A stretch of 64,000 nt of DNA, from contig SIAN01000002.1 of the NCBI GenBank assembly GCA_009691715.1, positions 62,001-126,000 on the forward strand. The letters are read 5' to 3'. Each line of letters opens with the position of its first letter. Within the stretch, counting starts at the first letter, position 1. The position numbers and the translations under genes are program-made. Below are positions 16,417 through 25,536 of this stretch, piece after piece. The stretch is from Planctomycetota bacterium. Its GTDB lineage: Bacteria; Planctomycetota; B15-G4; SIAN01. The notes beneath the pieces were generated by a model. That model was not told the DNA's origin, did not search any database, and worked only from the letters and a program-made list of their open reading frames with translations.

Positions 16417-19194
16417 ATGCAGCAGCTTGTCACGAGTTCCTGGAAGACGGCGCTCTTGCTCGCCGCGATCACCGCGACTCACGCGCGCGGTCAGGGCGCG
16501 CCGCCGCCGGTTCCGTCGAGTCCAGGCACCGAGACCGCAGCGCCCGCTGTCGGCAACGGCTACCTCGGCGTCTACATCGAGGGCGCCGCCGAGGGTGGTG
16601 GCGTCGCGCTCGCCGAGATCGTTGAGCACAGCCCCGCCGCCAAGGCCGGGCTCAAGGCTGGCGACGTCATCGTCGCGCTCGGCGACCGGACCATCGCCTC
16701 AGAAGAAGATCTCCGGAGCGCGATCGCCTCCATCGGCGCCGGCGCGAAGGTGAAGGTCACCTTCCTGCGTGACGGAGAGAAGCGGCGCACCAGCGCGCGG
16801 CTCGGCTCGCCGCCGGACGAGGCGGCCGAAGGCGGCGAGATCGTGGACCAGGCGCCGGTCGAGATCGTCCGGCTGAACGACGCGGTCGACGGCGAAGCGG
16901 GTGTGGCGGTGCGACGGGCACCGGAACCTCCGGCTGCGCCGAACAGCGGCGGACCGGGTTGGCTCGGCGTCCAGCTCGAGCCGACAGACGGCGGTGGCGC
17001 CAGCGTCCTGAGCGTCGTCGGCGGATCGCCGGCGGAGGCCGCCGGCCTAGAGGCTGGCGACGTGATCACTCGCGTCGATGGCGACGACATCTCGAACATC
17101 GAGGCGCTCGTCAGCGTGATCGGCTCGCACCAAGCCGGCGACAAGGTCCGCCTGGTCCTGATCCGCGGTGGCGAAGAGAAGAAGCTCAAGGTCGCGCTGG
17201 GTGTGCGGCAGGCCGTTGCGGAAGCGATGGGCGGCGGCGACGGCGGCATGGTCGCTGTCGAGCCCCCGGCCGTCGCCGACGCGCCGAAAGCCCCCGCGCG
17301 CATGCGATTGGCGCGGCGTGCAGCGCAGGCGGCCGCGGAGAGTCAGACGCATGCCGAAGCGGTTCGTGCCGAGCTGGAGCAGGTCAAGGCAAAGCTACTC
17401 GAAGAAGTGCGGCGGACGAACGAGCCGGCCGATCTGAGCGATCTGAAGCAGCAGTTCGACGGGCTGCGACTCCAAATCCAAGAGCTGCGCGCGCGCTGCG
17501 AGCAGCAGCAGAAGATGCTCGACGCGGTCCGCGCGGCGCTCGGTCGCGAGCCGGAACCGCAGCCGCCGCAGATGCCGGGTGCGTCGATCTCGTTCGGCAC
17601 TCCTGGCGGCATGGTGATGCCGACCGGCAACAGCTTCGTCCTGCACGGCGATGCTTTCCGCCAGATGGGCGTGATGACGGCCACAACGTCTCCCGACGGC
17701 ACCTTCGTCCTCGGCTCCGGACAGGCGATCGGCGAGGGGATCCAGTACACGCAGGCACTCGATCCGATCGCCGGCCTGGTAGGCGACGGCGGGACGTGCC
17801 AGATCGAACTGAAGTTCGAGAGCGCCCCCGCGGCCGGCGACGGGACCATGAGCTTCCAAATCGTCGGAGAAGACAGCGGATCCGGCGTGTTCCAGCTCTT
17901 TGGCGGCGACGATGCGAGCGGCACGGAAGCCGAGGCATGCGAGGCTGCCGAGTGCTGTGAAGGCGCCACGCTCAATGTCGGCGGGATGCTCACGCTTCAG
18001 TGCGAGCCGCAAGGCGGCGAGTGCGTCATTCAGGGCGCAACCTGCACCACTGGCGCCGGCGCCGAATGCACGCTGACACTGCAGTGCGAGGAACAGGGCG
18101 CGGGCCCGGGTGAAGGTGTCACCGAACTCCAGATTGTCACCTCGCCGCACGGCTTCGTGCAGGTCCACGGCGGCGACGCTGCGACCGCGGAAGATGATCA
18201 CAAGGTGGTCGTGAAGGGAGTCAAGGCGAAGCCGGCCAAGCCGGCCAAGCCGGCCAAGGCGGCAAAGGCGGTCAAACCGGCCAAGGCCGCCAAGAAGGCG
18301 AAGGCCTACCAGCAGGTTCAGGGCTTCGAGTGGAAGCTAGATGCGGCAGCCCCGCAGGTGCGCGACGGCTTCAAGGTCGAGGTCGCGCCCGAAGCGAAGT
18401 GGATCGAGCCCGAAGCGAAGTGGATCGAGATCGTCGAGGCCGACGGCGAGGGCGCGATGCCGGCCGAGTTCGGCCGCGGTGGTCGCACGATCCGCGTGCG
18501 CACCGAGGCGCCGAACGGTGCTTGGACACACGAAGCGACTCCGAAGCAGAAGCTGAAGGGCAAGGCGAAGGTCAAGGCGCAGGCGAGCAGCAGCGACGAA
18601 TGCTGCGATCACTGCAGCGAGTGCCCGATGCTTCAGCACACCGGCGGCGCTGCCGGACACGGCGGCGCGATGAACCTCCGAAAGGTCCCCGGCCGACGTC
18701 TCGGCGGCATCAGCCCGCGTGTGATCGTGCTGGACGGAGACGCCGGACACGGACTCAACCGGCTCGGGCACAGTGGCCACGCTGGACAGGGCGCGATCAG
18801 GCGCTTGCACGGCCTCAAGGCGCTCCATGGCCTCCATGCCGCGCACGGCCAGAAGGCCCTTTCAGGCATGCCTGGCTTGCAGTTTTCGCAGTCCGGAAGC
18901 GCGAGCGGTTGCCCGGCCGCGCAGGAGTGCTGCGAGGAAGCTGAAGACTGCTGCGAGGCCGAGGAATGCGACGATTGCGATGCCGAAGAAGCATGCGAGG
19001 GCGAGTTCGAGATCGCGTTCGAGGGTGACCTCGGCAGCGCGGACGGCACCTGCATCTTCGACTTCGACACTGACGGCGACCTCAAAATCTTCATGGTGGA
19101 CGAGGACGACGGCGACGAAGACGGCGACGACGATGAAGATGAAGATGAAGGCGAGGACGGCGAAGGCGAGGACGGCGACGACAGCCCTCGCTGA
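16417..19194 (+). CDS. Secreted protein with two PDZ domains, Cys clusters and acidic tail
   Basis: A 925-residue protein with a signal peptide (residues 1-25) and GAGAGGG upstream of the ATG. PDZ domain 1 spans about 49-130 and PDZ 2 about 181-265, both with the GxxaGDvI carboxylate loop. A coiled coil follows at about 295-370. Then come a Cys-rich region at 507-570, a Lys-Pro-Ala repeat at 603-632, a doubled EAKWIE motif near 658, a CCDHCSEC cluster near 727, a His/Gly-rich stretch, a second dense Cys/Glu region at 831-868, and an almost pure Asp/Glu tail from 891. There is no protease domain. Metal binding or a role as a surface scaffold is plausible. I know no family with this order. Confidence 0.7.
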   Translation: MQQLVTSSWKTALLLAAITATHARGQGAPPPVPSSPGTETAAPAVGNGYLGVYIEGAAEGGGVALAEIVEHSPAAKAGLKAGDVIVALGDRTIASEEDLRSAIASIGAGAKVKVTFLRDGEKRRTSARLGSPPDEAAEGGEIVDQAPVEIVRLNDAVDGEAGVAVRRAPEPPAAPNSGGPGWLGVQLEPTDGGGASVLSVVGGSPAEAAGLEAGDVITRVDGDDISNIEALVSVIGSHQAGDKVRLVLIRGGEEKKLKVALGVRQAVAEAMGGGDGGMVAVEPPAVADAPKAPARMRLARRAAQAAAESQTHAEAVRAELEQVKAKLLEEVRRTNEPADLSDLKQQFDGLRLQIQELRARCEQQQKMLDAVRAALGREPEPQPPQMPGASISFGTPGGMVMPTGNSFVLHGDAFRQMGVMTATTSPDGTFVLGSGQAIGEGIQYTQALDPIAGLVGDGGTCQIELKFESAPAAGDGTMSFQIVGEDSGSGVFQLFGGDDASGTEAEACEAAECCEGATLNVGGMLTLQCEPQGGECVIQGATCTTGAGAECTLTLQCEEQGAGPGEGVTELQIVTSPHGFVQVHGGDAATAEDDHKVVVKGVKAKPAKPAKPAKAAKAVKPAKAAKKAKAYQQVQGFEWKLDAAAPQVRDGFKVEVAPEAKWIEPEAKWIEIVEADGEGAMPAEFGRGGRTIRVRTEAPNGAWTHEATPKQKLKGKAKVKAQASSSDECCDHCSECPMLQHTGGAAGHGGAMNLRKVPGRRLGGISPRVIVLDGDAGHGLNRLGHSGHAGQGAIRRLHGLKALHGLHAAHGQKALSGMPGLQFSQSGSASGCPAAQECCEEAEDCCEAEECDDCDAEEACEGEFEIAFEGDLGSADGTCIFDFDTDGDLKIFMVDEDDGDEDGDDDEDEDEGEDGEGEDGDDSPR

Positions 19195-19274
19195 GCCACG
19201 GAGCGGACCGGAGACGCGTCATCGCGACCGCTCCGAACACCGAATGTGAGGGATGTGCCGGAAGCAAAACGACG

Positions 19275-19308
19275 AGGCGCCGGCGGGCCAAAGGGCTCGC
19301 CGGCGCCT
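19275..19308. terminator. Bidirectional hairpin terminator between convergent genes
   Basis: A perfect 11-bp GC-rich stem (AGGCGCCGGCG and its complement), extended inside by a GGCC/GGCT pairing around a small A-rich loop. It sits between the stop of the PDZ protein (19194) and the stop of purB (19343), where a shared terminator is expected. No long U-run follows on either strand, so it may act only as a stabilising 3' hairpin. Confidence 0.7.
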
Positions 19309-19342
19309 CACGCGTTCAGGACCGCAGCTTCGCGCCGTCAGC

Positions 19343-20809
19343 TCAGACGCGCAGGTCCTCGAGTCCCCGACGCCCCGTCTTTCCGCGGAACGGCGCGAGC
19401 GCCGGCGCCACGTGATCGGCCAGGAACTCGTCGACCTGCTCCGGCGCGCGGCCGACCATTCCCGAGCCGGTCGCGAGTTCCGGCAGCGCTGACTTCACCG
19501 CAGCGAAGGCCGGATCGGCTGCAATCCGCGCGAAGAGGTCGTTGTCGGATGCGCCCGCCTTCATCCGCTCGACCGCAGCGCGCGAGTGCACGCGGATGCG
19601 CTCGTGCAGGTCCTGCCGGTCGCCACCCGCCTTCGCGGCGCGCATCATCACCTCTTCGGTGGCCATGAACGGCAGCTCGCGCTGCAGATGAGCGTGGATG
19701 CGCGCCTCGTTGACGATGATGCCGCGGAAGATCGAGTGGTAGATGCGCAGCAGCGCATCGGCCGTCAGGAACGCGTCCGCCAGCACCACTCGCCGATTGG
19801 CTGAATCGTCGAGCGTCCGCTCCAGCCATTGCTGCCCCGCCGTCTCGGCCGCATTGGTCGGCAGATGCATCAGGTAGCGGGCGAGCGAGACCATCCGCTC
19901 CGAGCGCATCGGATTGCGCTTGTAGGCCATCGCCGAGGAACCGATCTGCTTGTCCTCGAAGGGCTCCTCGATCTCCTGCTCGTGGGCGAGCAGGCGCAGA
20001 TCGTTGCCCGCCTTGGCGCAGCTCTGCGCGATCCCCGACAGGACCGCGAGCACGCGATAGTCGAGCTTGCGCGGGTAGGTCTGGCCGGTGACCGCGACCG
20101 TCCGCGCGAAGCCGAGTTTCCGCGCGAAGCGACGATCGAGTTCCTTCACCTTCTCGTGATCGCCCTGGAACAGCGTCAGGAATGACGCCTGTGTGCCGGT
20201 CGTGCCCTTGAGTCCGCGCGCCGGCAGCTCGCCGAGCAGGCGACCGACGTCGGCAAGATCCTGCAGCAGATCCTGCAGCCAAAGGCAGGCGCGCTTGCCC
20301 ACGGTGGTCGGCTGCGCGGGCTGGAAGTGGGTGTAACCCAGCGTCGCAAGCGCCCGCGTCCGCGCAGCAAAGGCGGCGAGCTGCTCCACCACCTCGACGA
20401 GCGCGCCCTGCAGCATCACGAGCCCGCGCTTCATCACCACGAGGTCGGCGTTGTCGGTCACGGTGCACGACGTCGCGCCGAGGTGCAGGAAGGGCTTCGC
20501 CGGCGGGTGAAGCTCGGCGAAAGCGTGCAGATGCGCCATCACGTCATGGCGCAGTTCCTTCTCCAACACGGCGGCACGGTCGAGATCGATCTCGTTGATG
20601 TGTTGCTCGAGCGCGTCGATCTCGCGCTCCGGCAGGTCGAGGCCGAGCTCGCGCTGCGTGCGCGCGAGCGCGATCCAAATCTCGCGCCACAACCTGGCGC
20701 GCGTCCGCTCGGAGAAGAGCTCCTGCATCTCCCGGCTGGTGTAGCGCGAGGCCAGCGGGCTGCGCCAGACCGCCCCCTCGCCAGCATCGCCGCCGTCGTT
20801 CGCACCCAT
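19343..20809 (-). CDS. purB: Adenylosuccinate lyase
   Basis: A 488-residue enzyme. The ATG at 20809 starts the conserved region (WRSPLASRYTSREM); longer frames upstream run antisense to other sequence. LHLGATSCTVTDNADL and YTHFQPAQPTTVGKRAC carry catalytic His residues, and GSSAMAYKRNPMRSERM is the fumarase/aspartase superfamily signature with the catalytic Ser loop. PurB acts twice in purine synthesis, splitting SAICAR and adenylosuccinate to release fumarate. It matches the form that resembles animal and planctomycete-like PurB in length. GAGG lies about 11 bases upstream of the start. Confidence 0.93.
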   Translation of the reverse strand: MGANDGGDAGEGAVWRSPLASRYTSREMQELFSERTRARLWREIWIALARTQRELGLDLPEREIDALEQHINEIDLDRAAVLEKELRHDVMAHLHAFAELHPPAKPFLHLGATSCTVTDNADLVVMKRGLVMLQGALVEVVEQLAAFAARTRALATLGYTHFQPAQPTTVGKRACLWLQDLLQDLADVGRLLGELPARGLKGTTGTQASFLTLFQGDHEKVKELDRRFARKLGFARTVAVTGQTYPRKLDYRVLAVLSGIAQSCAKAGNDLRLLAHEQEIEEPFEDKQIGSSAMAYKRNPMRSERMVSLARYLMHLPTNAAETAGQQWLERTLDDSANRRVVLADAFLTADALLRIYHSIFRGIIVNEARIHAHLQRELPFMATEEVMMRAAKAGGDRQDLHERIRVHSRAAVERMKAGASDNDLFARIAADPAFAAVKSALPELATGSGMVGRAPEQVDEFLADHVAPALAPFRGKTGRRGLEDLRV

Positions 20810-20856
20810 CGCTTGCTCGCCCTCAATGTCCGCGGCGTCCGCTGCGCCGCGCGCGT

Positions 20857-21378
20857 TCAGCCTACCGGCCCCCATGCGCGCCACGCGTTCAGCGCCGCGA
20901 CGCACGCGCCGATCGCGGTCGCGCGGCCGAGTGCCGGCCAGAACCGACCCGGCCCGCGCACCCCCCACCAAAGGCTCACGGCGGCAACACCGCCAAGCAG
21001 GTCCACGCAAACGTCGAAGGGGTCGGCGTGGCGCCCCAGCGTCCTGGTCTGGTGCCACTCGTCGACGAGGCCGTAGGTGACGGTCAGCACCAACACCCCG
21101 AGCAGGGCGTCACGCCCCCACCCACCATCCTTGCGCGCCACCTCGAGCAGCAACAGCGCCAGCACCCCAAACAGCGCGAAGTGGATCGAGTTCGAGGCGA
21201 AACCCCAGAACGGCCCGCTCTTGCCGGCGAACGTCTGCGAAGAGAGCCACCAGATCCAGCCACCGTGGCAAAGCGCGAGCAGCGCGGCGGCGACGCGCCA
21301 CGCCGCGACGTGCGATCCGACGTCCGTGCGCGCGGCGCTCGAGGCGGTGCCGTCAGCGCCGCTTGACGAATCGGACAC
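20857..21378 (-). CDS. VanZ-like membrane protein
   Basis: About 173 residues with four predicted membrane helices. The VanZ signature YGLVDEWHQTRTLGRHADPF followed by DVCVDLLGG is clear. The GTG at 21378 has GAGGGGGG eight bases upstream and is preferred to the ATG at 21417; either way the gene starts within the upstream kinase gene. VanZ gives low-level teicoplanin resistance in enterococci, but most homologues are uncharacterised small membrane proteins, so no resistance role is claimed. Confidence 0.82.
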   Translation of the reverse strand: MSDSSSGADGTASSAARTDVGSHVAAWRVAAALLALCHGGWIWWLSSQTFAGKSGPFWGFASNSIHFALFGVLALLLLEVARKDGGWGRDALLGVLVLTVTYGLVDEWHQTRTLGRHADPFDVCVDLLGGVAAVSLWWGVRGPGRFWPALGRATAIGACVAALNAWRAWGPVG

Positions 21379-21823
21379 GCGTGCCGCCCCCCTCGCGTGG
21401 AACGAAATCGACCTCATCCATGGTCGCGTGGATGAGAAACATCCCGCGCCCCGATTCGGCGTAATCGTCGGGCAGCGCGGCCGCCGATTTCGCGTGGCCG
21501 CCGCGCGCCACGAACTCGCCGCGGTCGCGCACTTCCATCACCACTCGATCGAGGTGCACCGTGACGGACAGTTCCACGGTCGTGCCCTGGATCGAGGCGT
21601 CGCCGTGCCAGCACGCGTTCATCACGACCTCATCGAGCCCGAGCAGGACCGCCTCGACCTTCGCCGACTCGAAGCCGTGGTCGACCAGGAGGGCGCGCAC
21701 CTGTGCGCGGACCAATCGGACCGCCTTGGCGTCCGGCGCGATGAGGTATTCGATGGCGAGCAGTGCGGTCGGGTCGGGCGAATCCACACGGCCGAAGTTA
21801 GTCGCTCCGGGGAGAGCGGACAA
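21353..21823 (-). CDS. RsbW/SpoIIAB-like ATP-binding protein
   Basis: A 156-residue HATPase_c_2 domain: LVRAQVRALLVDHGFESAKV, then the N-box LDEVVMNACWHG, the G1 box EVRDRGEFV and the G2 box SGRGMFLIHATMDEV. These bind ATP in anti-sigma kinases that phosphorylate anti-sigma-factor antagonists. The start is uncertain: TTG at 21823 has AGGTG upstream, and GTG at 21787 is an alternative that matches family starts better. No STAS antagonist, sigma factor or PP2C phosphatase is adjacent, so its partner is elsewhere. It overlaps the VanZ-like gene by 26 bases. Confidence 0.82.
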   Translation of the reverse strand: MSALPGATNFGRVDSPDPTALLAIEYLIAPDAKAVRLVRAQVRALLVDHGFESAKVEAVLLGLDEVVMNACWHGDASIQGTTVELSVTVHLDRVVMEVRDRGEFVARGGHAKSAAALPDDYAESGRGMFLIHATMDEVDFVPREGGGTRVRFVKRR

Positions 21824-21848
21824 GGCGCACCTGAGTGGCCGTCGCGCG

Positions 21849-22739
21849 TCACGCCTTTGCGGCGCCCTCGAACTGCAGCGACAAGTCGAGTGCCGGCGCC
21901 GAGTGGGTGATCGCGCCGATCGAGATGCGTTCGACGCCCGCCAGCGCGAACGCGCGGACGTTGCTCAGATCGATGCCGCCCGACGCTTCGAGCAAGACCC
22001 GCTCGCGCGGAAAGCGTGCGCGCACCTTCCCGACCGCTTCCGCCACCGCGACCGGCGAGAGATTGTCAAGCAGCACCAAGTCGGCGCCGGCGGCGGCTGC
22101 GCGCACCGCTTCGTCGGCGTCGAAGACCTCGACCTGCAGTTTCATCCCGGCCGGCGCCTGCTCTCGCGCGGCCGCGATCGCCGCTTCGAGCGGGCGCTGA
22201 CCATGCGGCCACGGCCGCATGAACGCGAGGTGATTGCTCTTGATCAGCACCTGGTCCCAAAGTCCATGGCGGTGATTCATGCCACCGCCAGCGACCACCG
22301 CCCGCTTGGCGAACCAGCGCATGCCCGGCAGCGTCTTGCGCGTGTCGAAGATGCGCGCTTCGGTGCCGGCGACTGCGGCGACGAAGCGCGCCGTGTGCGT
22401 CGCGATTCCTGACAGATGCTGGGCCAGGTTCAGCAGCGTCCGTTCGGCGGCGAGCAGCGCGCGAATCCCAGCTTCGATCCTGCCCGCCGAGTCGCCGGGC
22501 GAGACCGGTGTGCCATCGATCGCGACCGCAGTCGCCTCCGCCGAGGGGTCGAGCAATCGGACGATCGGCAGTGCGAGGTCGGCGCCGGCGATCACGCCGT
22601 GGGCCTTCGCGGTGAGCGTCGCTGCGCAACGCGCCTCCGCCGGCACGAAACAGCGCGCGGTGACGTCGCCCGAGCCGAGATCCTCGGCCAAGAACGCGCG
22701 CAGCCGGGCATCGAGGTCGAGGGGAAGGGGGACGCTCAT
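21849..22739 (-). CDS. nadC: Nicotinate-nucleotide pyrophosphorylase (carboxylating)
   Basis: A 296-residue enzyme converting quinolinate and PRPP to nicotinate mononucleotide in NAD synthesis. Landmarks: LAEDLGSGDVTARCFVP, ERTLLNLAQHLSGIATHTAR, IFDTRKTLPGMRWFAKRAVV, the GGMNHRHGLWDQVLIKSNHL active site, VEVFDADEA, VLLDNLSP, LEASGGIDLSNVRAFA and ISIGAITHSAPALDLSL. The ATG at 22739 starts the conserved fold; the open frame continues upstream only as shadow. It is followed 25 bases later by the RsbW-like gene. Confidence 0.95.
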   Translation of the reverse strand: MSVPLPLDLDARLRAFLAEDLGSGDVTARCFVPAEARCAATLTAKAHGVIAGADLALPIVRLLDPSAEATAVAIDGTPVSPGDSAGRIEAGIRALLAAERTLLNLAQHLSGIATHTARFVAAVAGTEARIFDTRKTLPGMRWFAKRAVVAGGGMNHRHGLWDQVLIKSNHLAFMRPWPHGQRPLEAAIAAAREQAPAGMKLQVEVFDADEAVRAAAAGADLVLLDNLSPVAVAEAVGKVRARFPRERVLLEASGGIDLSNVRAFALAGVERISIGAITHSAPALDLSLQFEGAAKA

Positions 22740-22779
22740 CGGCGGTTCGATCCTCGCTGGCATCCAGCTCGAAGCAGCC

Positions 22780-23076
22780 TCACTGCCCGAACGCGACCAG
22801 CCCGTAGAGCGTCCTCGCGAGCCGGGGCGCGAGGCCGTCGACGCGCTCGGACAGGTCAGCGAAGCCGGCGAAGAATCCGCCGACTGCGCGCTCCGCGACG
22901 ATGCGCTCGGCCAGCACGGCATGAATGCCCGGCAGCCGCTCGAGCGCTGCGGCATCGGCTCCGTTCATATCGAGCAGCACGCTCGCCGACGACAGTCTGT
23001 ATTGCGTTGCGACCGTTCCGGAGTAGAGACGCGCCAGGCCCGCGACGAGCGCCAGGACCGCCAACCCGAACAGCAT
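22780..23076 (-). CDS. ComEA-like helix-hairpin-helix membrane protein
   Basis: A 98-residue protein: one N-terminal membrane helix (MLFGLAVLALVAGLARL), then a helix-hairpin-helix motif in LLDMNGADAAALERLPGIH and the VLAERIVAER helix. This is the ComEA architecture, a membrane-tethered DNA-binding protein of competence. The start at 23076 follows a G-rich stretch; a TTG at 23112 would add 12 residues. It lies between nadC and a nuclease-like gene in one minus-strand series. Whether it serves DNA uptake is untested here. Confidence 0.75.
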   Translation of the reverse strand: MLFGLAVLALVAGLARLYSGTVATQYRLSSASVLLDMNGADAAALERLPGIHAVLAERIVAERAVGGFFAGFADLSERVDGLAPRLARTLYGLVAFGQ

Positions 23077-23102
23077 CGACCCCCCACGTGGGCCGCGCTG
23101 GA

Positions 23103-23990
23103 TCAAGTGCAAGCGGATCCGGCGGCCGGCGCGTGCGCACCGTTTCGCTGCGGGCGAGCCAACGAGAAGTAGCGCCGCACGACTTCATCGAGCAACGCAT
23201 TCAGCCCGCCGCGATCGGCGATCGGTCGCGCCGTCTCGTCGCTGTCGCCGACCGTCGCCATCAAGCATCGATCATCCCGCGTGACGGTCGCCAGCACCTG
23301 ATCGTGGAACCGGAAGCTGGTCGTCGCACCGACGACTTCTTCTTCGATCCGCTCGTTGAGGTGCAACACCTTTCGCTTCAGCTCATCGAGCAAGACTGGG
23401 GCCTGCCCGACGGAAGCTGCCTTCGGCGCGACGGTCGCTGAGACGTTCGGTGTGCCGCTGGCGACAGCCGCTGCCGTGATCGGCGTGCGCACGGACCGCG
23501 GCGACGAGTCCGAAGCCGGGGACGCGTCGGTATGCGCCACGCCCCCGGCCGGGACCACCACCAACCGGTGCTTGCCGTCGACACTCACGAGGCGGGCTTC
23601 GACGAGATCGATGGCGCAGTCCGCCAGTCGATCGCGCAAGCCGTGAAGCGCGTCGGAGAAGCGTGCAGCGACCACGATCACGCGAGGATCGTCGTCGAAG
23701 CGCGCTCCTTCCCGCTGGAACAGTCGCTCCAGCAGGCTCCGCATCCGCCGCACTTCGGCGAGGACGCACCAAGCGCGACCGAGCAGACCCGCTTCGCCAC
23801 CGCTCCCCTCCCCGAGGACGATGACTGGCCGCGCGGCCGCGTCCTGCATCCACGCATCGACCACGAGCTCCGGCGTGAGCCGGAATCCCGCTTCGAGCAG
23901 ACGCAATCCGCGACCCAGCGACTGCGGTTCTTCCGCGAGCGCGCGCATCAGCGCCGACATCTCGCGGTCCTGCAACTCAGCCTGCAGCAT
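23103..23990 (-). CDS. Hypothetical protein, distantly DUF91/NucS-like
   Basis: The ATG at 23990 has GGAGG eight bases upstream, so the longer frame to 24122 is not used. The first 150 residues show the rhythm of DUF91/NucS C-terminal nuclease domains: LAEEPQSLGRGLRLLE, a strand ending in VVDAWMQD, then PVIVLGEG, a helix with RAWCVLAEVRR and PRVIVVAARFSDALHGL. The Lys of the PD-(D/E)xK site is not evident, so catalytic activity is doubtful. A Ser/Ala/Pro linker joins a C-terminal domain that looks helical (LKRKVLHLNERIEEE). Family assignment is inference. Confidence 0.5.
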   Translation of the reverse strand: MLQAELQDREMSALMRALAEEPQSLGRGLRLLEAGFRLTPELVVDAWMQDAAARPVIVLGEGSGGEAGLLGRAWCVLAEVRRMRSLLERLFQREGARFDDDPRVIVVAARFSDALHGLRDRLADCAIDLVEARLVSVDGKHRLVVVPAGGVAHTDASPASDSSPRSVRTPITAAAVASGTPNVSATVAPKAASVGQAPVLLDELKRKVLHLNERIEEEVVGATTSFRFHDQVLATVTRDDRCLMATVGDSDETARPIADRGGLNALLDEVVRRYFSLARPQRNGAHAPAAGSACT

Positions 23991-24255
23991 GACGCGCCCC
24001 TCCATTCCGTGAGGTTCGCCCGCGTTCCGGCGTCGACTGGGAGAGCGTCCGCCGGCGCGCGTGCTCGCACCGCCATTCCTCAGTGAACGGCGACAGTCTA
24101 CGTTTGCGCGTCGCCCCCACAACCAGTCGTGCTACAGAGACTCCCCTACCACCAGCAGTCCGGTAGCACGCCGCGATCGACCGGAGCGGTGCGCGATAAG
24201 CTCCGCGGCCGCTCCGCAGCGCACTACCCGCTACCGAATCGCTGCCACGGTGCCG

Positions 24256-25275
24256 ATGCCCCACCCCGCCACCTACCCGCTGCGCGTCGAGCGGATCCTC
24301 GTTCGCAGCGAACTTCTGCGCGACAACCCCCAAGGCGACCCGGCCGACCGGGAACTTCTGGTCCTCCTGCCGCCGGGCTACGACCACGGGACGCGCCGCT
24401 ATCCGGCGCTGTTCCTCCTCGCTGGTTTCACCGGCTTCGGCGCGACGCTGATGGCGAGAGCGTGCTTCGAGGAGGCGATCGACCAACGCCTCGCGCGCCT
24501 GTTCGCCGAGGGCTGTCCGCCCGCGATCGTCGTGCTGCCCGACTGCTGCACCCGGCTCGGCGGCTCGCAATACGTCGACTCGACGGCGCTCGGCCGATAC
24601 GCCAGCCATCTGATCGACGAACTGGTGCCGCTGGTCGACCAGCGCTTTCGGACTCTCGGGCGTTCGAGCGGCCGCGCCGTCGCCGGAAAATCGAGCGGCG
24701 GCTTCGGCGCCCTCCACCTCGCGTTCGAGCGACCGGGCACATTCGGCGCCGTCGCCTGCCATAGCGGCGACCTCGGCTTCGATCTCTGCTACACGCGCGA
24801 CTTTCCAGCCTGTGCGAACGCGGTGCGCCGCGCCGGTGGCGTCACTCCATTCCTGACGCAGTTTTTCACCAGGCGCAAGCGCAGCACCGAGGATTTCGCT
24901 GCGATCAGCATCCTTGCGATGGCGGCAGCGTACTCGCCAACGCCGGAGCAGAGCGAAGGCCTCGCGTTGCCGTTCGATCGCGACACCTGCGAGATCGATG
25001 CGGCCGTGTTCGCCCGCTGGCTCGCATTCGACCCGGTGCGGCGAATCGAGCGCGAATCGGCCGCGCTGCGTGGCCTCGCCGCGTTGTGGATCGATTGCGG
25101 CGAGCGTGATGAGTATCACCTCCATTTCGGCGCGCGCAGGTTTGCCCGAGCGTGCCAAGCGCACGGTGTCGCGCTCCACCACGAGGAGTTCGACGACGGC
25201 CATCGCGGGACGAGCTGGCGTTACGACCACTCGCTGCCGTACCTTCTCCGCGCGCTGGCGAAGGCTTCCGGATGA
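24256..25275 (+). CDS. Esterase, enterochelin esterase/S-formylglutathione hydrolase-like
   Basis: A 339-residue alpha/beta hydrolase of the esterase D/Fes type: RELLVLLPPGYDHGTRRYPA, FLLAGFTGFG, the nucleophile elbow AVAGKSSGGFGAL with catalytic Ser, an Asp in CGERDEYHL and a His in DDGHRGTSWRYD. Such enzymes hydrolyse acyl or siderophore esters. There is no secretion signal and no siderophore gene nearby. The ATG at 24256 is preferred to the GTG two codons earlier, and no clear ribosome site is seen. The stop overlaps the ATG of a 35-codon frame whose product is unrecognised. Confidence 0.8.
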   Translation: MPHPATYPLRVERILVRSELLRDNPQGDPADRELLVLLPPGYDHGTRRYPALFLLAGFTGFGATLMARACFEEAIDQRLARLFAEGCPPAIVVLPDCCTRLGGSQYVDSTALGRYASHLIDELVPLVDQRFRTLGRSSGRAVAGKSSGGFGALHLAFERPGTFGAVACHSGDLGFDLCYTRDFPACANAVRRAGGVTPFLTQFFTRRKRSTEDFAAISILAMAAAYSPTPEQSEGLALPFDRDTCEIDAAVFARWLAFDPVRRIERESAALRGLAALWIDCGERDEYHLHFGARRFARACQAHGVALHHEEFDDGHRGTSWRYDHSLPYLLRALAKASG

Positions 25276-25536
25276 ACGGCGGGCCGGCGATCGCGCTCGA
25301 CCGGCCGCGCGCACCCGATTCGCGGCCGGTGCGGTATTACGACTCCGAACAACTTGCCGACCTTCTCCGTCCATGGTGACACCGACAAGATCCCTCCTCG
25401 CGCCCAGCGAAACGCGTTCGTAGCGCTTGCCAAGGCGTAAGGGCTGCGATGGCGATACAGGAAGCTCTACGGGTGTTTTGATTCTTGCGGCGCCGCGCAC
25501 CGTCACGTGCGCTGACGCGCCACTGAAAGGCCCTGG
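25276..25536. other. Gap with possible degenerate coding fragment
   Basis: A 35-codon frame starts at 25272, overlapping the esterase stop, and ends at 25379. A second frame through 25340-25480 reads plausible protein (ending GLRWRYRKLYG) only if a TAA near 25440 is ignored. Neither is recognised. The region probably also carries the promoter for the gene at 25537, but no consensus elements stand out. Confidence 0.3.

Noticed and set aside
20857..21378. Glycopeptide resistance from the VanZ-like gene
   Set aside because: Most VanZ-family proteins are unrelated to resistance and no vanA/B-type operon is present; the D-Ala-D-Ala-like ligases are far away and linked to kamA.
25340..25480. Short protein fragment ending GLRWRYRKLYG
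   Set aside because: It needs a stop codon to be ignored, has no recognised family, and TAA is not a recoding codon here; left as a possible remnant.
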